DNA from: Liolophura sinensis
Lineage: Eukaryota > Mollusca > Polyplacophora > Chitonida > Chitonidae
Direction: 5' to 3'
DNA: 64,000 nt
NCBI RefSeq assembly: GCF_032854445.1
Contig: NC_088301.1
Location: forward strand, 41,473,116-41,537,115
The position numbers and the translations under genes were made by a program. Below are positions 35,001 through 46,000 of the stretch, one piece after another (within the stretch, counting starts at the first letter, position 1; the number at the start of each line of letters is the position of its first letter). The notes under the pieces were generated by a model. It was not told the origin of the DNA, made no database searches, and worked only from the letters and a program-made list of their open reading frames with translations.

Positions 35001-36527
35001 TTTCTTTCCTCTACATGTACATGAAAATGGCTGTGTGCTTGATTTTCTATGCACGGTTAAACACTCAACTCCATGCCACAGCAGTGTACCGATACCTCAA
35101 GATTTGTTTTCCTGCATTGAATTAGTTTTGTGGTTTTCATAGCAAAAGACTTGGCATAAAAAGTTCTCTGTAATGAAATTCATATTTTTTGTTTTCATTG
35201 ATATTATAAGTGTTGATGAGTTCTTTTTTTTTTTTTTTTTTAATTCTGTGGTTATCAAAACCCTGTGACAGTGGCTATTGAAAACCTTTGTAGTTGTTGA
35301 GTAATCTTTCTGAAATTCAAAACATGATAGATGAAGTACTGTATACAAATAAATGTATATCTGTTTTATTTAGGTCAGTATTATAGCAAAGCAGAAGCAC
35401 AATCAATTGGAACAGTATGAAACTCAAGCTGGGGACATTCTGGAGCTCCTATACTATGGAGAAGTCTCACCAAAGGTATTCATGTCATTAAGACAAATTG
35501 TGAGACCAGAAATATGAGATTAACTGTGTGGATTCAATCCCAGCCTCATGTACTGTTAGTTTCAAGATTCCAGTGGAGCTTGATTACAATATTACTGAAG
35601 CAGTCAGCAGTCCTTGTAGTGCCTTAAGGTGATCTAGCATAGAGCTAGGTAGATAGCTTTCTCTGTGTCTTTCTGTCTGTCTGTCTGTCTATCAATCCAT
35701 AAATCAAATTATAATAGGTGTAAGAGATAGGTGATTTGTTTTTCCTGAATGTAGCATTTGTATCATGACTGCAGGAATAAAGTTGAAGGGTATTGTTGTA
35801 AGTAAAGGTGTATTTTATGGAACACTTTGATGCAAATGCCTGGTACCAGCTTACATGTAGTGTGAAAGAGAACCAACTCAATTGTTCAACAGTGAAAATG
35901 ACAGCCAATTGGCTCCATTTATATCAACATTGATATGTGGTTATTGCAGGAAATTTTCGGAAAGGAACATGCGCACAACACATTCATCACCTGGGCAATA
36001 CGACTTGGTGGGTGGCTGTTGATGTTTGTTGGGTTCGGGTGTGTGACTCGCATAATTGCTGTTCTGGGTGAGTTTCAATTAGGATCTCAGTCATTTGACG
36101 TGAATTGTATTTCTGTGTATTTAAGACTTTACTGTTTTTTAAACTCTACAATGCTGTGAAATATGTTTCCATGCAATTTGAGAAATAGTTTTGTTATAAA
36201 CCTTTAGCAAGTAAAATGTGGCTTAGTACCTCACAATCAATAAGTAAATTTTTTGGTAATTAAAAAACTATTAACATTGCCTGTCACAAAACATGTTTTT
36301 TTATACTTTCAGTTGATTGGTTACCAATTGTGCGGGAACTGGTTGCCATGGGAATGCATATGATGAATTTAGCTCTGTCGATCAGTTTGTCCCTGACTGT
36401 GATTGCCATTGGCTGGATTCGATACCGACCCTTGCTGGGCATTGCAATATTGGTGATGGCTTCCACGCCATTTATTTTATCAAAGCTAAGGGTTAGACAT
36501 AATCAGAGCAGTCATAGAAACGTGTAG
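29066..36527 (+). CDS. TMEM43: TMEM43 (LUMA), nuclear-envelope/ER four-pass membrane protein, 12 exons
   Basis: Exons: 29066-29080, 30500-30661, 31162-31296, 31732-31826, 32561-32610, 32900-32969, 33385-33455, 33756-33874, 34681-34764, 35374-35475, 35950-36067, 36313-36527; 411 aa, close to the 400 aa of human TMEM43. One N-terminal membrane segment (about 36-57, LFGILAGIALLVAGSGLLFW) is followed by a large luminal part with family signatures: NEGRAVQTSKSLDEGLS, LKRQVEMYQWVEQE, QEWRSDLVRSSSFDN, VGDLKVKFSYAGLS. Three membrane segments lie near the C-terminus (about 316-340, 354-376, 380-397), with VDWLPIVRELV between the first two. The family is known to sit in the inner nuclear membrane and ER and to bind lamins and emerin. 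Exon 1 (MYRQN, donor AAT|GTATGT) is the least certain; an in-frame ATG at 30518 is an alternative start. Head to head with nitfhit. Confidence 0.95.
32988..33080 (+). mobile_element. SINE 3' part in TMEM43 intron 6
   Basis: Reads ttagtttcctcccaccataa, tgccggctgctgtcgtataa, gtgaaatattattgagtttg, gcgtaaaacaccaatta, the 3' half of the window's SINE. It begins about 18 bp after the exon 6 donor. 5'-truncated. Confidence 0.8.
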
Positions 36528-38785
36528 CAGGGGGATTGAGTAGGGAATTTTATAAGAAAGTAAAAAGAGAAGTAACTGTCTATAAAATGAATATTGATTT
36601 TACACTTTGAATTTGTTTTCATATTGGGAAGAAGCACACTTAGTATAATTTTTGTGGTGGTTATTATTATTTTTACAATCCATGGTCTCACAGAGTCAAG
36701 CATGGTAACATGCTAAAAAATTCTACCATTGTGATACCTATACTTCCATATAAATTGATTCTTGCAAAAGTACACGTGAGTATAATTGGGCAAGATAGGA
36801 TTTCGATTAAATGAAGACTCATGCACTATACTGGTGCACAGTCAAATCAGGCAAAGTGTCAATAAAGTCCAAAGTGCCGAACACCAAAGCTGTGTAGTTT
36901 CTCAGTTGACTGCACAATATGTTAAAACTGGTGTGAAAAACAGAGATTTTGTCATGGGAATGATAGTATAATGATAGTAAACACTTGGTACATCATCTGT
37001 GTAATCCAGGAGGATGTAAAGTAACACAATGGAAAAATGGCTCAATTCTTTGACATTTTGATAGTTGCTTATTAGGCCTAGACCCAGCTTTGTATATCAA
37101 AGACATCAAATATATTGGCAGTAATTTATTTGTGTTTCTAATTTTTTGTAATATGGTTTGACTTTTTCACATAGGTTTTGAATTCTAGGTACGAAGTAAC
37201 GAGGCTTGTATCATGATGTTATCAAGTGTGGGTTTAACATTCATAATTAATAAAGAAATCCCAATGTTGCATGTACTTGTATTTTTTTATTTGATGTTTG
37301 ACGACACACTGAAGAATATTTCACTTATGCGACAGCAGCCAGAATGATGGTGGTAGGAAAATGGACAGAGCCCAGGGGAAACGCACGACCATCCAGGTTC
37401 CTGGCAGACCTTCTGACTTACCGCATGAGAGGAAATCAGCATGAGCTGGAGAGATGAGGTTTATCAAGTAGTTAGATAAATCCGAATGGCATGCTTATTA
37501 TGCCTCCGTCCTGAGAACAGAGACATATAGTCAAGAGTCATATGGGCAAGAATGAGACAGACACTGGGATGAAAACAGAGGAAACTATTCATCAATGTAT
37601 TTTGACATTTTCGGTGTTTCTGAATTAAATTATGATGCATTTTTTGTATGAATAAAGAGGAATTCCTCCAAAAAAGAGGACAAATCTCATGCCTGTATGG
37701 GTCAAGTTTCCTGTACTTTCCTCAAATCTTGAGAAATAATAAAAGGAGAATTGGCTGACTACCAGATGACTATTATTTTATGTCTTTAAATTGATATTGA
37801 TGTCTTTTGATCTGTGTCTGCGTGGTCAAAATGTCTTTTTGTAATGGGACTACATTAATAAACCATTAAGAGCAGGATTACAAAAACCAATCTCTGCATC
37901 GTACATATTTCAATGCCAGTGATTTGTCTTTCCATCTGTATCTCTTTCATTGCATCGGAGTATCTTTTTGCACTAATATTTGACATACATATGATTGTCA
38001 AATGTAGGGAGGAAGGTGCACTGATGTTCACATTTGAAGATTATAGGCCCTTATATGTTACTCATATTTGATTGGAGTTCTCTGCTTGCTTGCTTCACTA
38101 CTGATGTTCAGAAATTGTGAAAAACAAAAAAAACAAACCCAAACCACATACTTAATAAGAAACTTTGTTATCTTTGTTAAAAATCACAATAGTTTCTGGA
38201 ACAGATGCATTATATACAGCTGATAAGGTTCAGAAATTTACGTGCAGAGCTTAAGCCAACTGGCTGTACAGAAAACATAATCTTGCCAATACCGGTAATA
38301 TCAAAAACTGCTGCTTATTTACACACTTAATGTCAATCACAGATGAGGTAAGTTTCTAGTTTAGCCAACCTACAAATGCATGTATGCAGGTCAACGAACA
38401 TTGTAATCCTGTTGCCAAGGTAAGGAAACCGGTAGGCCTACACATGTACAGCTACCATATGGTGTAAATTTTACAAAATGTAAATGAAATTTGGCAGACT
38501 GGCTATTAAAGACTCATTCTCCCATGACAGCCTTTATGACATGGTAAACAACATGTACAAGTACATGAGCTTGAGGGTTTCATTCTGAAAACACAAACTG
38601 AAAAGCATGATGTATTTTAAACAAAGTTTCCCACATGTACTAAATGCTGTCTTCACAATTTTTTCATATTTCTCCTGGTGTAGTTTTATACATATTTGTG
38701 TGCTCACTACTCCACCTTTTAATCCAGGATTAGGATTATCACTATCTTTTTTTTTTTTGGCATGTTATAACACTACCCAAAAGTC
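36528..38785. other. TMEM43 3' UTR and intergenic sequence
   Basis: Downstream of TMEM43. A + strand AATAAA at 37249-37254 is a likely poly(A) signal about 720 bp past the stop. An old SINE lies at about 37293-37452. No other gene or exon is seen. Confidence 0.5.
37293..37452 (-). mobile_element. diverged SINE body
   Basis: Words in SINE order: tgacgacacactgaagaata, tttcacttatgcgacagcag, ccagaatgatggtgg, gagcccaggggaaacgcacg, accatcc, tggcagaccttc, catgagctgg. Many changes and no tail make it an old copy. Confidence 0.65.
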
Positions 38786-38786
38786 C

Positions 38787-38960
38787 TTAAAGGGATGCAG
38801 AATCTGTTTCTGATTGGCTGGAGCAGAGACATGCAAGTCCAGTCTATGTCTATCCTTAGCTGAATTTTAGAGATGGCAGATTTATTCAAATGTGAAAAAT
38901 GCTGTAGGGTTTAACTCAGAAATCTTATCTCCACCGTCGGCCAATCTGCATCCCCTTAAA
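38787..38960. mobile_element. MITE flanked by TTAA (piggyBac-like ends)
   Basis: Left side reads cc-TTAA-AGGGATGCAGA, then atctgtttctgattggctg. Right side reads cggccaatCTGCATCCCC-TTAA-ag. The ends are inverted repeats (AGGGATGCAG against GGGGATGCAG) placed directly inside a TTAA on each side. At about 170 bp it is non-coding. TTAA duplication is the known hallmark of piggyBac transposition, so a non-autonomous piggyBac-type element is the likeliest class. Related pieces lie at 16610-16698 and 49600-49770. Confidence 0.65.
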
Positions 38961-39057
38961 GTAGCTTTATTGTCGGACCCACATGTACACATTTGTATGC
39001 TCACTACTCCACGATACAATCACTTCAGCACAGATTACAGAATATTGCTTACCGCAA

Positions 39058-40755
39058 TGTCTAGCCACAGTACATAGTTGTAGGATACAATCCCTGACCA
39101 CAGCTTATAACTGTAGGACACAATCCCTGACCACAGCCCATAGCTGTAGGATACAAGGCGTACAAGCCACCGCCTGTACATGTCGGATACAATCCCTGAC
39201 ACACAGCCTGTAGTTTTAGGACACAATCCCTGACCACAGTCTGCAGTTGTAGAATACAATCCCTGACCACAGTCTGCAGTTGTAGGATACAATTCCTAAC
39301 CACAGCCTGTAGTTGTAGGACACAATCCCTGACCACAGCTCATAATTGTAGAATACAATCCCTGACCACAATCTGTAGTTGTAAGATACAATTCCTGACC
39401 AGCCTGTAGTTGTAGGATACAATCCCTGACCAAAGCCTGCAGTTATAGAATACAATTCCTGACCAGTCTGTAGTTGGATACAATTCCTGACTACACCCTG
39501 CAGCTGTGGATACAATCCATGACTAAAGCTTTCAACACAGCTTGTAGATTTAGGACACAGTCCCTGACCACAGTCTGTAGTCGTAGAATACAATCCCTGA
39601 CCACAGTCTGTAGTTGTAGGATACAAGCCCTGACCACAGCCTGTAGTTGTAGGATACAAGCCCTGACCACAGTCTGTAGTTGTAGGATACAATTCCTGAC
39701 CACAGTCTGTAGTTGTAGGATACAATCCCTGACCACAGTCTGTAGTTGTAGGATACAAGCCCTAACCACAGCCTGTAGTTGTAGGATACAAGCCCTGACC
39801 ACAGCCTGTAGTTGTACGATACAATCCACGACCACACTCTGTAGGATACAATCCCTGACTATAGCCTGTAGTTGAAGGATACAATCCCTGACTAAAGCCT
39901 TCAACTGTAGGACAGAATACCTGGCTACTGGTCAAGTTGGTTATCTTCCATGCTATGAAACCATCAGTTGTAGAATACAATCCCTGACCACAGTCTGTAG
40001 TTGTAGGATACAATCCCGGACCACAGTCTGTAGTTGTAGGATACAATCCCTGACCACAGTCTGTAGTTGTAGGATACAAGCCCTGACCACAGCCTGTAGT
40101 TGTAGGATACAAGCCCTGACCACAGTCTGTAGTTGTAGGATACAATTCCTGACTACAGTCTGTAGTTGTAGGATACAATCCCTGACCACAGTCTGTAGTT
40201 GTAGGATACAATCCCTGACCACAGTCTGTAGTTGTAGGATACAATCCCTGACCACAGTCTGTAGTTGTAGGATACAAGCCCTAACCACAGCCTGTAGTTG
40301 TAGGATACAAGCCCTGACCACAGCCTGTAGTTGTACGATACAATCCACGACCACACTCTGTAGGATACAATCCCTGACTATAGCCTGTAGGACAGAATAC
40401 CTGGCTACTGGTCAAGTTGGTTATCTTCCATGCTATGAAACCATCAGTTGTAGAATACAATCCCTGACCACAGTCTGTAGTTGTAGGATACAATCCCGGA
40501 CCACAGTCTGTAGTTGTAGGATACAATCCCAGACCACAGTCTGTAGTTGTAGGATAGTTGTCCTGACCACAGTCTGTAGTTGTAGGATACAATCCATGAC
40601 TAAAGTTTTCAACTGTAGGACATAATACCTGGCTACTGGTCAAACCTGGTTATCTTCCATGCTATGAAACCATCAGGATACAATCCCGGACCACAGCCTG
40701 TAGTTGTAGGATACAATCCCTGACAACAGCCTACCACTATAGGATACAATCTCAA
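39058..40755. repeat. minisatellite with 33-bp unit, about 50 copies, with higher-order duplication
   Basis: Unit starts CTGTAGTTGTAGGATACAAT and continues for 13 more bases (CCCTGACCACAGT). Variants occur (ACAAGCCC, ACAATTCC, CCGGACC). A non-repeat insert of about 55 bp (gaatacctggctactggtca ... gctatgaaaccatcag) occurs at about 39907, 40387 and 40614, and the first two sit in blocks that are nearly identical over several hundred bases 480-519 bp apart. The array lies between the convergent TMEM43 and XPOT 3' ends. The unit is 11 codons long, so all three minus-strand frames (for example YPTTTDCGQGL) and one + frame stay open for 100-180 codons. No start context, splice sites or codon bias supports a gene. 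Confidence 0.95.
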
Positions 40756-40760
40756 TAGCC

Positions 40761-42816
40761 TATCAACTTTTCGGCACATCAGGCAAAAATCAGCAACACT
40801 GATTTCATTTCAATTAAACAACTGTATAAAACATAACATGATGAAAACATGTCCGATATAGCCTAAACTTAACAAAGAATTTGTAAAATGATTCAAAGTA
40901 AATCTGTGCATAACCTAATATACATTAAATGGGTTCATTTTAAAGAAAAAACAAAGATACACACTATCCAACAACATGCATACTAGCAGCCAAACAGAAA
41001 CTGAAATAACATAATTATAAATTTTTGGGTTCTTTGGGATTTACAGGATTTTTCACTGGCTAACAAAAGCACCATTCTTGATGTACAAGTAATCCGTATC
41101 AGTGTTCATGCACATCAAGTTTGAATACTTGCTATTTGTTTTAATCAATGTATAATATCATCCCTAAAAATCTGTATTCCAAGAAATACAACATATTGTT
41201 TCATGCCTAATTCAAGTTTTGAACGTACATACAGCGAAGATTTTGGAAAATAGTGTATCTTGATGTGAATAACAAAAATGTTGAAATTATTACAGCTGAC
41301 CTCATTCAAGGTAACGTTTGTAAAAGTGCTATTTTTTTTCATAACAGAGGACAACCTTTTTCAGAAAATAATATACTACATAGTCATTACAAAATTCATA
41401 CACTTTTTATTGTTTAAATCATTCAAAAGTGTAAAGACCTGTAAGATACTTACTTTATATTGCAAATATATCTGGAGCATTACTTGATTTAAGTTATAAT
41501 GAATTATAATTCATTCACATGAAGTTACCAACGAGCAGTGCTGACAAAACAGAATGTCGTACTTAGGCTTTATCAATTTATTTCAACCAAAAAGGGCTGA
41601 ACACCACTTGAAAATATTAAATTAAATATTAAATTAATTCTAATGTTCACATTATGTAAGCAAATATGTGACTCTGAAATCCTTTTCACAGATAATACAT
41701 TTCTGCCAACACAAGTAACATTAACTGCTTACTGGTGAATGACTTTGTTAAATATGTACAAGAAAATAACTTAATTCTTTTGTATGGCAGTTGTTTCTAT
41801 TTGTACAGCAGAAACTATGAGTGAACATCTTATCCTTAGATTACTTAATATCTTGTAAGCAGATACTACCCTGCTACAGATCATTTTCCTTGCAATCAGT
41901 GAAATGTTACGGGCACTTATCCATTTTTACGTGCCAGCCAAATGTAACTCTGAAATCATGTACACAAATTCTCAAAACAAATCAAATAGGTGTGCAAGAC
42001 AACCGGAATACCAATAATGCTAGACACTGAGACTATCCATAAACTGATTTAGAGGATTTCTTAGAATTTCAAGATCTGATATATCTGGGTTCAATACTCA
42101 GAAGAGACTTTAACAGTATATGATAGTATTTACTAATGCCCTTCTAGGGGAGCCAATGGAAATTTCCCCTGGGTCTAGTGGTTCAAAGAAAAACACAGGT
42201 TATAGCTTCAAAGATTGTTGGTTCCATCCAAGCACTGTTGTGTTGTCACATAGCCTTTCAGAAGTGTCTCAGCTTCTTGTTCCTTTTTAGAACAACTACT
42301 GAGATGAAAAGTTCACAGCACTGACACATGTTCTGTTAGTTACTCCTTACTTGCGAGTAAGTGTGATGAACACATGCATTACACAGTTTGTGGATATGAC
42401 TACATGCACGTCCTTTGAGTTCTGTTTAAACAGTGACAGAAAATAGAATCTCGTGACAGAAAAACAGCGAATGACCCACAATCGCCCAGTAATAACAAAA
42501 AATTAGAATGTGACACATCATGGACAGTATTAGAGGAAGTGGTAATAATGTTTTGATTAATTTCCACAGCTCCTTTGCATAGCACATCAATTGTTTTTGT
42601 GAATGAACACATAAGCCAAAGCCCAAACATATGGGTTGTGGCACTACATGTATAAACCCCAGATAACTGCAGAGCTCTAAGAGGTCTTGGCACACCCAGC
42701 TCGATCCTTGTATCAGTCACCAGTGGGCTTCACAGATTTGGCAGGCCATGACAATTGTCCACAACACGAGAAGGCAGGACATGGTATATAAACAGAAGCT
42801 AAACCAGAGATGTGGG
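40761..42816. other. XPOT 3' UTR / intergenic sequence
   Basis: No recognised gene. Minus-strand poly(A) signals (TTTATT on +) occur at 41577-41582 and 41406-41411, so the XPOT 3' UTR may be over 1 kb. The sequence is AT-rich and without clear repeats. Confidence 0.45.
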
Positions 42817-42944
42817 TCATGATTTGGCACGTGCAAAAAATACCTACAATGAAAAAGAAAAACAATAATTACACTGCCAGCCTATACACATACAGGTATT
42901 TTACATGTAAAATAATTTGCTTATCTTATACATATGTTTGATAA

Positions 42945-43013
<69 letters not shown>

Positions 43014-46000
43014 CATACAGGAATTCACTCGGCTCTGACAGCATGTACTGCTTTTCCAACAAATGAGCAACATGCTGTTATGTTAATGGTAGATGCAATC
43101 CAGGAAATTCATGTCTATGGATTATACTATAATCTTTTTTCTAGGGCTGTAACTTTCTTAATGATAAAGAAAGGGACACAGAAAAATGCCCTTGGATCTA
43201 ACATGTACTCCTGGTAAAACATATATCTCTCACCTTCAGAAAGTTCTTGTAGGTTTTTAGGTCTGCTTTTAAAGCTTGACAGTATTCCTACAACATACAT
43301 ACAAAAAGAAACTTAATATTTAGATGGCAAGTAAACGTATATGACCTTTAGATACAATGGTGTTGTATGTAGCATGATCAACTGGTTTAACCAAAAATAA
43401 TGTAACCATCAGTGACACATAGTAACCATCACTGACGCTTAGTAACCATAACGGATACATTGTAACCTCACCGATGAATTATAAGCACCAGTCATTGTTA
43501 CCATCACTTATGCATTGTAACCAAAACTGATGCACTGTAACCATAACTGATGCAATGTAACCACAACCGATGTATTGTAACCATCACTGATGCATTACAA
43601 ACATCAGTCACTGTTACAATCACCGATGCATTGTAACCAAAACCGATGCATTGTAATCATAGCCTATGCATTGTAACCATCACTGATGCATTACACTCAT
43701 CAGTCACTGTAACCATCACTGATGCATTGTAACCATAACTGATGCCCTGTAACCATCACTAATGCATTGTAACCATAGCTGATGCATTGCAACCATCACT
43801 GATGCATTGTAACCATCAGTGGCTACCCTGCCATCATCAGTTTACGATACTGGTATGATCAGGCTCTTCCGAAGAACAAATAAAACCTGTGAAGTTTAAT
43901 CAAATTATCACACAAACATATTCTTTGAATAAACCATGCACACTGCTGCATGCATTTTTTTTCAGTCAAAGAGCATAATCTTGTCTACTTATGCATCTTT
44001 CACCAACGCTCATGGGCAAGACCTACAATGACAGACTTGTCTTACCTGTGATCCTTGTGGAGAAATGTTTAAAGTTGGGAGATACTCTGTCTGCAAGTAT
44101 GTTACAAACGCCTCACCCTGTGAACAAAATTCATATTTATTTATTAATCTGACTGAAGTCTTACGCCGTACTCCAAAATATTTCACATATATGACGGCGA
44201 CCAGCATTATGGTGAGAGGAAAATGGGCAAAACTTAGGGGATATGTGGACTTCCCACGTATGACCGGAGCAAGACAAAGTATATATGCAATTATATTGAA
44301 CGTGGCAAAACTGAATGGTCTGTTCAGCACAATCCTAAAATTCATTAAATTCAATTCATGTACTCTGAATATGTACTTGAAATGGATTGTTCTTGTACCT
44401 CAAGCTCTGTCATCAGAATATAACAAATGTACCTTTAACAGGTGGTAAAGTACAAATGAATTTACCTGTTTATCCAGTATGCTCTTCATACAGGCTGCGC
44501 TCTCTCCCAATGCCTACAAATACATACATAAACATGTTTTAAAAATAATAAAACTTCACAATAAACCAAAAGCTCAACAAGCTCAATGACTGCAAGGAAT
44601 GGACACTGATCAAGAGGTCAAAGGTCATTTCCGCTGATCACAATCTAATCAGCTACTGGGGACTGATGATTTAATGATACAGTCCTGTCACAGTAAAGTA
44701 CCATATGCGATACAAGAGTGGTGATATGATACATACCACAATAAAGTACAACATGCTAAGTATATAGGGCCTTGTCTGAACATGCCAAAGGGTATAAGAT
44801 GAAGTGGTTTGGATCCTGTCATTACAGGTTAAATGGGAGTCCAATTTACTAAGCCGGATGAAAGCCTTGGTAGACCTACTATTTGGTCAACAAATGAACA
44901 GAAAAACACACAAACATAATAATAATATACCCACCAAGATCGTCTGAGCATCTCCAAGTTCAAAGGTTGGTTTTACGGGAGCCATGAAACAGGCTGGGAC
45001 TATGTTTTTGTACATGAAATCTTCAAAGCCTTCCAAACCACCTTTTCCTCCTGCAATGCATAAAGACGCAGAACAATCATGGATTGATTCATTTATACAT
45101 GTAATTATTAACTTGAGTTGTGTTCAATGCTATACTCAACAAAGTGTAGAAAACAAAACATTTTATGTAATAAACACAATGCATGTATTTTGTTTTATGC
45201 AATCGTCAAAAGTTCTCATCTATAAGATACAGGTCAGTGTTATGGGTCATGGAAAACCTCTCGTAAATTGCAGTAAGACAACAACCAGAGCACGGGAAAG
45301 CAAAATTCCCAGTCCAAGGCATTTTAACTGAAATGAACCCACACCTTGTGTGTCCTACTGATTGAAACTGCCTTGACCACTAAGCCATGTCCTGCTCCCT
45401 CCTCCTCATGTATTTATTATTTGATTGTTTAACGCTATATTCAAGATCCTCTTGATATAAGGCCAAACAACACCAAGCCAGAGTTTGATCCAAGCATGCA
45501 CTCTTGCCCAGTGCTACAGGTCTGAGGCATAGTAGACTAAAAAGCAGGTGAAAATTATAAATATAATCAAAAATATTTCTTTTGGGTGTAGAACTAACAT
45601 ACTTACCCCAAACATCCACCATTCTTTTCAGTATTCCAAAACACATCTTCTGCCCCTACAATTAACAAATACAGTACCCATGAGAAGTATTATTTAAATA
45701 CATCATTAACGTCAAATTATTACTACTTGGTTTGCTTGATGACATTAACAAGACAGACAAACTGACTGAACAAAGCAGTAAGCTCACCTGAGGGTCTGGG
45801 TTGTCCATAGCACCTTGGATCAAGGTCATCATCACTTGCTGAAGGTCACTGGCCTCTAAAAAAAAACAGAGAAAGTGTTGTGTGACAGTTGCTCATTTAC
45901 AGGTTCACTTAGTTCAATTAAACTGAACATTGAGGTCTATTTTCCACAATTTCTGATATTTACCTGTGTCAACTTTAGCATCACTCATACGCATTTAAAT

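Noticed and set aside
39216-40354. Long minus-strand open frames (171-180 codons) with YPTTTDCGQGL repeats, looking like a repetitive secreted protein
   Set aside because: They are a by-product of a 33-bp tandem unit lacking stops in three frames. All three frames are open equally, with no signal peptide, splice sites or codon preference.
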